DNA of 64,000 bases from Leifsonia shinshuensis. GTDB lineage: Bacteria > Actinomycetota > Actinomycetes > Actinomycetales > Microbacteriaceae. Where the stretch lies: contig NZ_JAHHZQ010000004.1 in the NCBI RefSeq assembly GCF_022606355.1, positions 62,001 to 126,000 on the forward strand, read 5' to 3'. This document shows, in pieces, positions 17,779 to 29,296 of the stretch. Under the pieces are notes generated by a model that worked only from the letters and a program-made list of their open reading frames with translations, was not told where the DNA came from and did not search any database. Numbering within the stretch: position 1 is the stretch's first letter; every line of letters begins with the position of its first letter. Made by a program: the position numbers and the translations under genes.

Positions 17779-18524
17779 ATGATGGCCTGCTTGACCTCCG
17801 CGATCGCCTGCGTCACTTGGATGCCACGGGGGCAGGCGTCGGTGCAGTTGAAGGTCGTGCGGCAGCGCCAGACGCCCTCCTTGTCGTTGAGGATGTCGAG
17901 GCGCACCTGCGAGTTGTCGTCGCGCGAGTCGAAGATGAAGCGGTGCGCGTTGACGATGGCCGCCGGGCCGAAGTACTGGCCGTCGGTCCAGAACACCGGG
18001 CACGAGGATGTGCACGCGGCGCAGAGGATGCACTTGGTGGTGTCGTCGAAGCGGGCGCGGTCGGCGACCGACTGGATGCGCTCCTTGTCCTTCGGGGGCG
18101 TGCTGTTCGCCACCAGGAACGGCTGCACCTCGCGGTAGGAGGCGAAGAACGGCTCCATGTCGACGATCAGGTCCTTCTCGAGGGGGAGGCCCTTGATCGC
18201 CTCGACGTAGATCGGCTTGGAGATGTCCAGGTCTTTGATCAGCGTCTTGCAGGCGAGGCGGTTGCGGCCATTGATGCGCATCGCGTCGGAGCCGCAGATG
18301 CCGTGGGCGCACGAGCGGCGGAACGTCAGCGAGCCGTCCTGCTCCCACTTGATCTTGTGGAGCGCGTCGAGGATGCGGTCGGTCGGGAAGAGCTCCACGT
18401 CGAAGTCCTGCCAGCGCGGCTCGGTGTCCACGTCCGGGTCGAACCGACGGATGATGAGCGTCACGGTGAACGACTGGATGGGCGCCTCGGGGGCCGGGGG
18501 AGTCTCGAGCACGGCGTTGGACAT
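17763..18524 (-). CDS. sdhB: Succinate dehydrogenase iron-sulfur subunit
   Basis: Carries electrons from the flavoprotein to the membrane quinone site through three Fe-S clusters. The 253-residue sequence has the plant-type [2Fe-2S] ligands in CAHGICGSDAM and the following LAC (residues about 70-95), then CILCAACTSSCP near residue 165 and CRTTFNCTDACPRGI near 222 for the [3Fe-4S] and [4Fe-4S] clusters. All ligands are present. The ATG shares one base with the sdhA stop (TGATG), so translation is coupled. Last gene of sdhCDAB, ending at a convergent terminator. Confidence 0.97.
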   Translation of the reverse strand: MSNAVLETPPAPEAPIQSFTVTLIIRRFDPDVDTEPRWQDFDVELFPTDRILDALHKIKWEQDGSLTFRRSCAHGICGSDAMRINGRNRLACKTLIKDLDISKPIYVEAIKGLPLEKDLIVDMEPFFASYREVQPFLVANSTPPKDKERIQSVADRARFDDTTKCILCAACTSSCPVFWTDGQYFGPAAIVNAHRFIFDSRDDNSQVRLDILNDKEGVWRCRTTFNCTDACPRGIQVTQAIAEVKQAIMRGKR

Positions 18525-20326
18525 CAGTACTTCCTCTCCATCGGCTGGTAGCGGGTCACGACGACCGGCTTCCAGTCGAGCGTGATGTGGTCTGCCGCGT
18601 CGGCGGAGTGCGGGTCGCCGGTGAGGTAGGCCATCGTGTGCTGCATGTAGTTCTCGTCGTCGCGCTTCGGGAAGTCGTCGCGCATGTGGCCGCCGCGCGA
18701 CTCCTTGCGGTTGCGCGCGGAGAAGACGACCACCTCGGCGAGGTCGAGCAGGAAGCCCAGCTCGACGGCCTCCAGGAGGTCGGTGTTGAAGCGCTTGCCC
18801 TTGTCTTGCACGACGATGTTCTTGTAGCGCTCGCGCAGGGCGTGGATCGTGCCCGTCACCTTCTCGAGCGACTCGTCGGTGCGGAACACCTGGGCGTTCT
18901 TGTCCATCTCGTCCTGCAGCTCCTTGCGGATCGCGGCGATCCGCTCGGTGCCGGTGCCGCTGCGGAGGCCGTCGATCAGCCCGCGGACGAACGCCGCAGG
19001 GTCTTCCGGCAGCGGCACGGCCGTGGCCGTCTTGACGTACTCGACAGCGTTGTTGCCCGCACGCTTGCCGAACACGTTGATGTCGAGAAGCGAGTTGGTG
19101 CCGAGTCGGTTGGAGCCGTGGACGGACACGCAGGCGCACTCGCCCGCCGCGTACAGGCCGGGGACGACGGTGGTGTTGTCGCGCAGCACCTCGGCGTTGT
19201 TGTTGGTCGGGATGCCGCCCATCGCGTAGTGCGCGGTCGGCATGACCGGCACGGGCTCGACGACCGGGTCGACGCCCAGGTAGGTGCGGGCGAACTCGGT
19301 GATGTCGGGGAGCTTGGTCTCCAGGACCTCCGCCCCCAGGTGGGTGCAGTCGAGGAGCACGTAGTCCTTGTGCGGGCCGGCTCCGCGGCCCTCCGCGACC
19401 TCCTGGACCATGCACCGCGCGACGATGTCGCGTGGCGCGAGGTCTTTGATGGTGGGCGCGTAGCGCTCCATGAACCGCTCGCCGGAGGCGTTGCGGAGGA
19501 TGGCGCCCTCGCCTCTGGCGCCCTCGGTGAGGAGGATGCCGAGGCCGGCGAGGCCGGTCGGGTGGAACTGGAAGAACTCCATGTCCTCCAGCGGCAGGCG
19601 CTTGCGCCAGATGATGCCGACGCCGTCGCCGGTCAGGGTGTGCGCGTTGGAGGTCGTCTTGAAGATCTTGCCGAAGCCGCCGGTGGCGAAGATGATCGCC
19701 TTCGAGTGGAAGACGTGCAGTTCGCCGGTCGCGAGCTCGTAGGCCACCACTCCCGCGGGCTGCTCGACGCCGTCCACCTCGTTCATGATCACGTCGAGGA
19801 CGTAGAACTCGTTGAAGAAGTTGATGCCGAGCTTCACGCAGTTCTGGAACAGCGTCTGCAGGATCATGTGCCCGGTGCGGTCGGCCGCGTAGCAGGCACG
19901 GCGCACGGGCGCCTTGCCGTGGTCACGGGTGTGACCGCCGAACCGGCGCTGGTCGATCTTGCCCTCGGGCGTGCGGTTGAACGGCAGGCCCATGTTCTCG
20001 AGGTCGATGACCGCGTCGATGGCCTCCTTGGCGAGGATCTCTGCGGCGTCCTGGTCGACGAGGTAGTCGCCGCCCTTGACCGTGTCGAAGGTGTGCCACT
20101 CCCAGCTGTCCTCCTCGACGTTCGCGAGCGCCGCGGCCATGCCGCCCTGCGCCGCGCCCGTGTGCGAGCGGGTGGGGTAGAGCTTCGAGATCACCGCGGT
20201 CTTCGCGTGCGGGCCGGCCTCGATCGCGGCGCGCATCCCGGCGCCGCCTGCGCCGACGATGACGATGTCGAACTCGTGGTAGTGGACGCCGTCGATGACG
20301 GTGGATTCAGTGGTTTCAGTTGTCAC
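18524..20326 (-). CDS. sdhA: Succinate dehydrogenase flavoprotein subunit
   Basis: Oxidises succinate to fumarate in the TCA cycle with covalently bound FAD. The 600 residues begin with a dinucleotide-binding [14 protein letters not shown], followed by [15 protein letters not shown], whose His is the covalent FAD attachment site. Further signatures are [27 protein letters not shown] and [13 protein letters not shown], and the C terminus matches that of complex II flavoproteins. The GTG at 20326 is the only sensible start. There are 41 bases between it and sdhD, with no hairpin. Confidence 0.97.
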   Translation of the reverse strand: MTTETTESTVIDGVHYHEFDIVIVGAGGAGMRAAIEAGPHAKTAVISKLYPTRSHTGAAQGGMAAALANVEEDSWEWHTFDTVKGGDYLVDQDAAEILAKEAIDAVIDLENMGLPFNRTPEGKIDQRRFGGHTRDHGKAPVRRACYAADRTGHMILQTLFQNCVKLGINFFNEFYVLDVIMNEVDGVEQPAGVVAYELATGELHVFHSKAIIFATGGFGKIFKTTSNAHTLTGDGVGIIWRKRLPLEDMEFFQFHPTGLAGLGILLTEGARGEGAILRNASGERFMERYAPTIKDLAPRDIVARCMVQEVAEGRGAGPHKDYVLLDCTHLGAEVLETKLPDITEFARTYLGVDPVVEPVPVMPTAHYAMGGIPTNNNAEVLRDNTTVVPGLYAAGECACVSVHGSNRLGTNSLLDINVFGKRAGNNAVEYVKTATAVPLPEDPAAFVRGLIDGLRSGTGTERIAAIRKELQDEMDKNAQVFRTDESLEKVTGTIHALRERYKNIVVQDKGKRFNTDLLEAVELGFLLDLAEVVVFSARNRKESRGGHMRDDFPKRDDENYMQHTMAYLTGDPHSADAADHITLDWKPVVVTRYQPMERKY

Positions 20327-20367
20327 AGCTCTTGTTTTCCGTCAGTCAGTCACTTGGCCGCGCAGGC

Positions 20368-20811
20368 TCACTTGGCCGTGCAGAATGTGGGCAGGTCGGC
20401 CGCGTGGGCGCCCACCGGGCACGGGTCGAAGGTGAAGATCACGAGCGTGCCCAGCACGACCAGGACCACGACCGCCGCGGCGATCGCCCACTTGAGGATG
20501 AGGTTCAGCGTGCGGTTGTGCGCGTAGTCGTTGACCAGGGTGCGCATGCCGTTGCCGCCGTGGATGAGCGCGAGCCAGAGCATCAGCAGGTCCCAGACCT
20601 GCCAGAACGGCGTCGCGTACTTGCCGGCGACGAAGGCGAAGTCGATCTGCTTGACGCCGTCGCCGAGGACGAGGTTGATCAGCAGGTGGCCGAAGATGAG
20701 GATGACCAGCACGAAGCCGGACGCTCTCATGTAGATCCAGCCCCACTTCTCCCAGTTGGTGCCCTTGCGGACCGGGCGGGCCGGCGTGCGCGGAGCCTCG
20801 ATGGTCGTCAC
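20368..20811 (-). CDS. sdhD: Succinate dehydrogenase membrane anchor subunit D
   Basis: A 147-residue anchor with three transmembrane segments (residues about 30-50, 72-90 and 105-128), helping to bind quinone and heme b. The conserved histidines in GHLLINLVLGDG and LIHGGNGMRTL are those expected of complex II anchors. The GTG at 20811 lies 1 base from the sdhC stop, so it is translated immediately after sdhC. The polar start (about 20 residues) faces the cytoplasm. Confidence 0.9.
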   Translation of the reverse strand: MTTIEAPRTPARPVRKGTNWEKWGWIYMRASGFVLVILIFGHLLINLVLGDGVKQIDFAFVAGKYATPFWQVWDLLMLWLALIHGGNGMRTLVNDYAHNRTLNLILKWAIAAAVVVLVVLGTLVIFTFDPCPVGAHAADLPTFCTAK

Positions 20812-20812
20812 G

Positions 20813-21229
20813 TCAGTTCACCTCCGAGAAGATGTGGATCAGCTGCGTCGGCACGAAGCCCGCCATGAGGATCACCCAGATCACGATGACGATCCAGAAC
20901 ATGACCTTCTGGTACTTGACGCCCTTGCTCCAGAAGTCGATGAGGATGATCCGGAGGCCGTTGAAGGCGTGGAAGATGATCGCCGCGACCAGCGCCATCT
21001 CGCCGAATCCCATGATCGGGTTCTTATAGGTGCCGATCACCGCGTTGTACGCCTCCGGGCTGACCCGGATGAGCGAGGTGTCGAGGATGTGGACGAGGAG
21101 GAAGAAGAAGATGGCGACGCCGGTGATGCGGTGCAGCACCCACGACCACATGCCCTCCCGGCCGCGGTACAGCGTGCCGCCCGGCCTCGATTTGTTCGGT
21201 TGCAGGGTCCCTGCCGCTTGCTCTGGCAC
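20813..21229 (-). CDS. sdhC: Succinate dehydrogenase cytochrome b subunit C
   Basis: A 138-residue cytochrome b556-type anchor. Signatures are GMWSWVLHRITGVAIFFFLLVHILDTSL (heme and quinone contacts) and IFHAFNGLRIILIDF, with three membrane helices. First gene of sdhCDAB. The GTG at 21229 is preferred over the TTG two codons upstream because GGAGGG lies 6 bases before the GTG but abuts the TTG. About 100 bases upstream lies a perfect 20-bp palindrome that may control the operon. Confidence 0.92.
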   Translation of the reverse strand: MPEQAAGTLQPNKSRPGGTLYRGREGMWSWVLHRITGVAIFFFLLVHILDTSLIRVSPEAYNAVIGTYKNPIMGFGEMALVAAIIFHAFNGLRIILIDFWSKGVKYQKVMFWIVIVIWVILMAGFVPTQLIHIFSEVN

Positions 21230-21328
21230 GAACAACCCTCCCTGGTTGCTATCGCTGAAAGTAGGCGCACGAAGCGCGTGGCAAGTCTATGCCGCGCACT
21301 GGTCTCGCGCTGCTTAGGATGCCCTTGG

Positions 21329-21348
21329 TTATCTCGACGTCGAGATAA
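21329..21348. promoter_or_regulatory. Perfect 20-bp palindrome upstream of sdhCDAB
   Basis: TTATCTCGACGTCGAGATAA reads identically on both strands and is the only site of this kind seen in the window. It lies 100 bases upstream of the sdhC start and 33 bases after the manC stop, so it most likely belongs to the sdh promoter. The symmetry suggests a dimeric regulator; which family is not known from sequence alone. Confidence 0.75.
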
Positions 21349-21380
21349 TTCGGGGTGGGTGAGGCGGCCGGCGGCTCGGG

Positions 21381-22502
21381 TCAGAGCACGTCCGTCGAGC
21401 CGGAGACCTTGAGCGCGTCGACGACCGACTTGACGCGCTGGGCGTTGTCCGTTGTCGTCACGAGAAGGGCGTCCGGCGTGTCGACGATCACGATGTCCTT
21501 CACCCCGATCAGGCTGATGACCCGCTTCGTCTGGCTGACCACGATGCCGCTGGAGGCGTCGGCGAGCACCCGGGCGTCGGCGCCCAGTATCGCCAGGTCG
21601 GTCGTGCGGCCTCCCGAGTTGAGCTTGGAGAGGGAGGCGAAGTCGCCGACGTCGTCCCAGTCGAAGTAGCCGGGGATCACGGCGAGCCGGCCGCCCGCCG
21701 CCGCAGGCTCCGCCACCGAGTAGTCGATGGCGATCTTCTCGAGATTCGGCCAGATGCGGTCGACCGCCGGCCCGCGCGTGGCGGGATCGTCCCACGCCGC
21801 CGCCAGCTCGAGCAGCCCGGCCAGCAGCTCGGGCTTGGACCGGCCGATCTCTTCGAGGAGGCGGTCGGCCCTGGCGATGAACATGCCGGCGTTCCACAGG
21901 TACGACCCGCTGTCCAGGTAGCGCTCGGCCGTGGCGAGGTCGGGCTTCTCGACGAAGGAGGCGGCGGCGAGGGCGCTCGGAGCGCCCGACACCGTGAGGG
22001 CGCCGCCGCACTGGATGTAGCCGAAGCCGATCGCCGGCTCGGTGGGCTTGATGCCGATGGTGGTGATGTAGCCCTCGTCGGCGGCGGCGACGGCCTCCTT
22101 GACGGCCGCTGCGAAGAGGCGCTGGTTGCGGATGACGTGGTCGGCGGCGAACGACCCGACGATCACGCCGGGCTCGCGGCGCTCGAGGATGGCGGCCGCG
22201 AGACCGATCGCGGCCGTGGAGTCGCGCGGCTCGGATTCGAGGACGACGTTGGCATCGGCCAGTGCGGGGAGCTGGGCCTCCACGGCGGCGCGGTGGGCGC
22301 GTCCGGTGACGACCATGATGCGCTGCTCGCCCGAGATCGGCGTCAGGCGGTCCCAGGTGTCGCGCAGCAGGGTGTGGCCGGAGCCGGTGAGATCGTGCAG
22401 GAACTTCGGCGCGTCCGCCCGCGACAGCGGCCACAGCCGCGAGCCGATCCCGCCGGCCGGAATGACGCTGTAGAACCGGTCGAGGGCGCCTGGAGTTGTC
22501 AT
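21381..22502 (-). CDS. manC: Mannose-1-phosphate guanylyltransferase
   Basis: Makes GDP-mannose from mannose 1-phosphate and GTP, feeding mannosylated glycolipids and glycans. The 373-residue protein has the nucleotidyltransferase loop PAGGIGSRLWPLSR near the N terminus, VGSFAADH (metal-binding) near residue 115 and the FVEKPD sugar-binding block near 185. It lacks the C-terminal isomerase (cupin) domain of bifunctional ManC, so it should be monofunctional. The ATG at 22502 is supported by TATCCT exactly 12-7 bases upstream, which rules against the longer GTG start at 22532. It is divergent from a mannosyltransferase-like gene. Confidence 0.9.
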   Translation of the reverse strand: MTTPGALDRFYSVIPAGGIGSRLWPLSRADAPKFLHDLTGSGHTLLRDTWDRLTPISGEQRIMVVTGRAHRAAVEAQLPALADANVVLESEPRDSTAAIGLAAAILERREPGVIVGSFAADHVIRNQRLFAAAVKEAVAAADEGYITTIGIKPTEPAIGFGYIQCGGALTVSGAPSALAAASFVEKPDLATAERYLDSGSYLWNAGMFIARADRLLEEIGRSKPELLAGLLELAAAWDDPATRGPAVDRIWPNLEKIAIDYSVAEPAAAGGRLAVIPGYFDWDDVGDFASLSKLNSGGRTTDLAILGADARVLADASSGIVVSQTKRVISLIGVKDIVIVDTPDALLVTTTDNAQRVKSVVDALKVSGSTDVL

Positions 22503-22508
22503 GGCGAA

Positions 22509-22514
22509 AGGATA
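22509..22514 (-). promoter_or_regulatory. -10 hexamer TATCCT of a leaderless promoter (manC)
   Basis: On the minus strand TATCCT lies exactly 12-7 bases before the manC ATG at 22502. No Shine-Dalgarno sequence is visible. Confidence 0.5.
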
Positions 22515-22576
22515 CCGAGCGGTTCTGGTCACCTGCTGTTCACAGCCGGGTCATTCCGTGCGCCGACACTGGAGCC

Positions 22577-23746
22577 ATGCGGGTCGCGGTCGTGAGCGAG
22601 AGCTTCCTCCCCACAGTCAACGGGGTGACGACCAGCGTCCTCCGGGTGCTGGATCATCTGGCCGAGCACGGGCACGAGGCCATCGTGATCTGCCCGGAGG
22701 CCGGCGCCCCCGACGAATACGCGGGCTTCCGCATCCACCAGGTGCCGTCGATCGCCTATCGGCAGTTCCCGGTGGGGCTGCCGAGCCCGCAGGTCCAGCG
22801 CATCCTGGCGCGATTCGGCCCGGACGTGCTGCACGCGGCCTCCCCGTTCTTCCTCGGCGCGCAGGCCATCGCCGCCGCCAACCGGGTGGGCGTGCCGTCC
22901 GTCGCCGTCTACCAGACCGACGTCGCCGGGTTCGCCCGACGCAACGGCCTCGGGATGACGGCGGCCATCGCCTGGAAGTACGTGCGCTGGGTGCACGAGG
23001 GCGCCGACCTCACGCTGGTGCCGTCGTCGGCGAGCGAGTACGACCTCCGCCAAGCCGGGGTGCGCAGACTGGCGCGCTGGGGTCGCGGCGTCGACCTCGA
23101 GCGGTACCACCCCAACAACCGCCGCCTGCCCGGCGCGGTCGCGCTGCGCGAGCGGCTCTCTCCCGACGGCGAGGTCGTCATCGGGTACGTCGGCCGCATC
23201 GCTCCGGAGAAGCAGGTGGAGCGGCTGCGCGTCCTCAAGGGACTCCCCGGCGTCTCGGTCGCGATCGTCGGCGACGGGCCGGCGCGCGAGGCCGTCGAGC
23301 GTCAGTTGCACGGCGTGCCGACGACCTGGCTGGGCCGGCTGGGGGGAGCGGAGCTGGGCGCGGCGTACGCCGCGTTCGACGCGTTCGTGCACACCGGATC
23401 GGAAGAGACGTTCGGCCAGACCGTCCAGGAGGCGCACGCTTCCGGGCTCCCCGTGATCGCGCCGCGGGCCGGCGGTCCCATCGACCTCGTCGAGCACGGC
23501 GTCGACGGGCTGCTCTTCCCTCCGTCGGACGACAGGGCGCTGCGCGCGGCGGTCTCGATGCTCGCCACCGACGCCCCGCTGCGCCTGCGGATGGGGGAGG
23601 CCGGCCGCCGGCGTGTGCTGGGGCGGGGCTGGGACGTCCTCTGCTCCGAGCTGACCGGGCACTACGAGCGCGTCATCCTCGACGCGTGCAGCGACGTCGG
23701 CCGCCGCGACGTCCAGCCGTCGGGCGGGCAGCGCGCGTACAGTTAG
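22577..23746 (+). CDS. GT4 glycosyltransferase, probably GDP-mannose-dependent (MgtA-like)
   Basis: A 389-residue GT-B glycosyltransferase. The N-terminal acceptor domain starts with VAVVSESFLPTVNGVTTSV, and the C-terminal donor domain contains IGYVGRIAPEKQVERL and the EX7E motif in ETFGQTVQEAHASGLPVIAP. The opening and the KQVERL region resemble actinobacterial alpha-mannosyltransferases of the MgtA/PimB group that build mannosylated glucuronic-acid diacylglycerol and phosphatidylinositol mannosides. Its head-to-head location with manC, which makes GDP-mannose, supports that reading. Donor and acceptor remain inferred. ATG at 22577 with GGAG 2 bases upstream. Confidence 0.85.
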   Translation: MRVAVVSESFLPTVNGVTTSVLRVLDHLAEHGHEAIVICPEAGAPDEYAGFRIHQVPSIAYRQFPVGLPSPQVQRILARFGPDVLHAASPFFLGAQAIAAANRVGVPSVAVYQTDVAGFARRNGLGMTAAIAWKYVRWVHEGADLTLVPSSASEYDLRQAGVRRLARWGRGVDLERYHPNNRRLPGAVALRERLSPDGEVVIGYVGRIAPEKQVERLRVLKGLPGVSVAIVGDGPAREAVERQLHGVPTTWLGRLGGAELGAAYAAFDAFVHTGSEETFGQTVQEAHASGLPVIAPRAGGPIDLVEHGVDGLLFPPSDDRALRAAVSMLATDAPLRLRMGEAGRRRVLGRGWDVLCSELTGHYERVILDACSDVGRRDVQPSGGQRAYS

Positions 23747-23826
23747 GTGGCTCCATCGCCCCCGGCGTCTGTCGCGCGGGCGTCGCAGGGCCGCCTGACG
23801 TATCCGCATGCACCAGGAGGTGAATC

Positions 23827-24960
23827 ATGGCGAACCTGAACCGTCGCGGCATCCCGATGCCCTTCGTGTCCCGAGCCCGGAGGGTCGATCCCCCCAGTTC
23901 GCCCGATCCGGTGCTGACGGAGCCGAGGCCGGCCACGCGCAACAGCATGGTGGACAGCGCGATCTACGCCGACGGCGTGCGCGTGGCGTCGCCGCACACC
24001 CTGGCCGAGACCTACCGCGCCCTCGACGGGACGCCGGGCGGTGTCGCCTGGATCGGGCTGTACCGGCCGAGCGAGCAGGAGCTGATGTCGCTGGCCGAGG
24101 AGTTCAGCCTGCACCCGCTGGCCATCGAGGACGCCATCGTCGCGCACCAGCGGCCCAAGCTGGAGCGCTACGACTCCGTGCTCTTCGTGGTGCTCAAGGC
24201 GGCGAACTACCTCGACGTCCCCGAGGAGGTCGACTTCGGCGAACTCCACCTCTTCGTCGGCCCGAACTTCGTGATCACGGTCCGGCACAGCGAGTCGCCC
24301 GACCTGTCGACGGTGCGGCACCGGATGGAGCGCGAGCGCGATCTGCTGGCGCTCGGGCCGCAGGCCATCCTCTACGCGATCATCGACGCGGTGGTCGACG
24401 CCTACAGCCCGGTCGTCGCCGGTCTCGCCAACGACATCGACGAGATCGAGACCCAGGTGTTCGGCGGGGACGCGCTGGTCTCCCGACGCATCTACGAGCT
24501 GTCGCGGGAGGTCATCGACTTCCAGCGCGCCACCCATCCGCTCTCGTCGGTCATGGTGGCGCTGGAGCGCGGCACCGCCAAGTACGGCGTCACCGAGGAG
24601 CTGGAACGCCGGCTCCGCGACGTCGCCGACCACCTCACCCTGGTGAACGAGCGTGTGGACGGGTTCCGTTACCTCCTGCGCGACATCCTCACCGTGAACT
24701 CCACGCTGGTCTCCGAGCGCCAGAACGAGGAGATGACGAGGCTGGCCCACTCCACGCACCGGCAGGGCGAGGAGGTCAAGAAGATCTCCTCCTGGGCGGC
24801 GATCCTGTTCGCGCCGTCGTTGATCGCGGGAATCTACGGAATGAACTTCCACAACATGCCCGAGCTCGCGTGGCCGCTCGGCTACCCGCTCGCCGTGCTC
24901 GCGATGCTGGGGTTGAGCACCCTGCTGTACGGGATCTTCAAGCGCCGCGGGTGGTTGTAG
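23827..24960 (+). CDS. corA: CorA-family magnesium/cobalt transporter
   Basis: A 377-residue CorA-type divalent cation channel. The long cytoplasmic funnel covers residues 1-310, including LAIEDAIVAHQRPKLERYDSVLFVV, followed by a long helix and two C-terminal transmembrane spans. The ion-selectivity motif YGMNFHNMPE lies in the loop between them (a Gly-Met-Asn filter). An excellent AGGAGG lies 6 bases before the ATG. Monocistronic, followed by a 20-bp hairpin. No Mg riboswitch is recognisable in the 80 bases between the upstream glycosyltransferase stop and this start. Confidence 0.94.
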   Translation: MANLNRRGIPMPFVSRARRVDPPSSPDPVLTEPRPATRNSMVDSAIYADGVRVASPHTLAETYRALDGTPGGVAWIGLYRPSEQELMSLAEEFSLHPLAIEDAIVAHQRPKLERYDSVLFVVLKAANYLDVPEEVDFGELHLFVGPNFVITVRHSESPDLSTVRHRMERERDLLALGPQAILYAIIDAVVDAYSPVVAGLANDIDEIETQVFGGDALVSRRIYELSREVIDFQRATHPLSSVMVALERGTAKYGVTEELERRLRDVADHLTLVNERVDGFRYLLRDILTVNSTLVSERQNEEMTRLAHSTHRQGEEVKKISSWAAILFAPSLIAGIYGMNFHNMPELAWPLGYPLAVLAMLGLSTLLYGIFKRRGWL

Positions 24961-24999
24961 GGAGAGGTCTCCTCCCGTTCGGGGGACGCCTCCGGGAGT

Positions 25000-25041
25000 G
25001 CGCCGTCGGCACCTGCTCAAATGAGCAGGTGCCAACGGCGC
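25000..25041 (+). terminator. Terminator hairpin after corA
   Basis: 20-base arms 25000-25019 and 25022-25041 with a single C/A mismatch and an AA loop, starting 40 bases after the corA stop. Confidence 0.85.
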
Positions 25042-25168
25042 GCGCGTTTGTAACGCTTGCATGAAGAACCCGGATTTTCGATCAGAGCCGTTCGTCACAT
25101 TCGGTAACGTGCAATGCATACAGTGGCCCGCCGGCACCAGCGGTGGGCCTGCATCTTGGAGGACAACC

Positions 25169-26251
25169 TTGACAATCACAGCCCGTAAGGCCGGCCTCGT
25201 CGGCCTGGCGGTGACCGGCGTCGTCGCGCTGCTCGCCGCGTGTTCGGCTGCCCCGTCGGACAACTCGTCCACGGCGGCCGCGAACAGCAAGTTCCTGCCC
25301 TGCATGGTCTCCGACTCCGGCGGATTCGACGACCACTCGTTCAACCAGCTCGGCTACGAGGGCCTCCAGCAGGCCGCAGGCACCCTCGGCGTCAAGTACA
25401 ACAAGGCCGAGTCGAAGAGCGAGAACGACTTCGCCCCGAACATCCAGAGCATGGTCGACGCGAACTGCAACCTCGTCGTCACCGTCGGCTTCCTGCTCGC
25501 CGACGCGACCAAGAAGGCCGCGGCTGCCAACCCCGACGTGAACTTCGCGATCATCGACGACAACTCGATCACCGCCAAGAACGTCAAGCCGATCATCTTC
25601 GACACCGCCCAGGCGGCGTTCCTCGCCGGCTACGCGGCCGCGAGCTACTCGAAGACCGGCATCGTCGGCACCTTCGGCGGCATGCAGATCCCGACCGTCA
25701 CCATCTTCATGGACGGCTTCGCGGACGGCGTGAAGTACTTCAACGACCAGAAGGGCAAGTCGATCAAGGTCGTCGGCTGGGATGTCGCCAAGCAGAACGG
25801 CTCCTTCACCGGTGGCTTCGACGCCAACGAGACGGCGAAGAACACCGCTCAGGGCATCATCGACCAGAACGCCGACGTGATCATGCCGGTCGGCGGCCCG
25901 ATCTACCAGTCGGCCGCGCAGGCCATCCGCGACTCGGGCAAGCCGATCGCGATGATCGGTGTCGACGCCGACGTGTACCAGTCCGACCCGACCGTGAAGG
26001 ACCTGCTCCTCACCTCGGTCATGAAGGGTATGAAGCCGGCCACCAACGATGTGGTCACCCAGGCCGCCAAGGGCAAGTTCGACAGCACGCCGTACGTCGG
26101 CACGCTGAAGAACGACGGCGTCGGCCTCGCCCCCTTCCACGACTTCTCCTCGAAGGTGGACTCGGGCCTGCAGGGTGAGCTCGACAAGATCAAGGCCGGC
26201 ATCATCGACGGCTCGATCAAGGTCACCTCGCCCTCGTCGCCGAAGCAGTAA
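25169..26251 (+). CDS. BMP-family lipoprotein, nucleoside-binding component of an ABC importer
   Basis: A 360-residue lipoprotein that should capture nucleosides outside the membrane and deliver them to the permeases encoded downstream. Start is TTG at 25169, with GGAGG 6 bases upstream; the longer frame has no such site. A signal peptide ends in LLAACS with the lipid-modified Cys at residue 25. The mature domain shows PnrA/Bmp features: GGFDDHSFNQLGYEGL, then VVTVGFLLADATKKAA and IIFDTAQAAFLAGYAA, then IVGTFGGMQIPTV, and finally MPVGGPIYQSAAQA. A promoter-like TACAGT lies at 25119. The gene is followed by a strong hairpin, so it is probably made in excess over the ABC genes. Confidence 0.92.
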   Translation: MTITARKAGLVGLAVTGVVALLAACSAAPSDNSSTAAANSKFLPCMVSDSGGFDDHSFNQLGYEGLQQAAGTLGVKYNKAESKSENDFAPNIQSMVDANCNLVVTVGFLLADATKKAAAANPDVNFAIIDDNSITAKNVKPIIFDTAQAAFLAGYAAASYSKTGIVGTFGGMQIPTVTIFMDGFADGVKYFNDQKGKSIKVVGWDVAKQNGSFTGGFDANETAKNTAQGIIDQNADVIMPVGGPIYQSAAQAIRDSGKPIAMIGVDADVYQSDPTVKDLLLTSVMKGMKPATNDVVTQAAKGKFDSTPYVGTLKNDGVGLAPFHDFSSKVDSGLQGELDKIKAGIIDGSIKVTSPSSPKQ

Positions 26252-26268
26252 CCGGCACGACAGCACCA

Positions 26269-26303
26269 GACGGGGAGGTCAGCGCGACGCTGGCCTCCCC
26301 GTC
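26269..26303 (+). terminator. Terminator or attenuator between binding protein and ABC genes
   Basis: 16-base arms 26269-26284 and 26288-26303 pair with one G-U and a CGA loop, 18 bases after the BMP stop. It should separate BMP mRNA from the downstream operon, partly or fully. Confidence 0.75.
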
Positions 26304-26415
26304 GCACGTCCGCCCTCGTCCGGCTCGATCCCATCTTGTCGGTGCGCTCGTTTGAGCACACACTGACATATGCGCAGAAAGGTAGGGTGATGAAGCGCAT
26401 CGTGGCCACGGGCCG

Positions 26416-26443
26416 TTGTCGCGCGCCATCACCTCTGTAGTCT
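26416..26443 (+). promoter_or_regulatory. Promoter of the nucleoside ABC operon (TTGTCG, 16 bases, TAGTCT)
   Basis: A -35 TTGTCG and a TANNNT -10 separated by 16 bases, about 40 bases before the ATPase ATG at 26484. Its position after the BMP terminator suggests independent transcription of the ABC and catabolic genes. Confidence 0.5.
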
Positions 26444-26483
26444 CTGTGCTCACCCCGGGCGAGTAGAGAAGGAACCCACCCGA

Positions 26484-29292
<2,809 letters not shown>

Positions 29293-29296
<4 letters not shown>

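Noticed and set aside
22503-22532. Longer manC start at the GTG 22532
   Set aside because: It would place the -10 hexamer TATCCT inside the coding sequence; the ATG at 22502 is exactly 12 bases after it.
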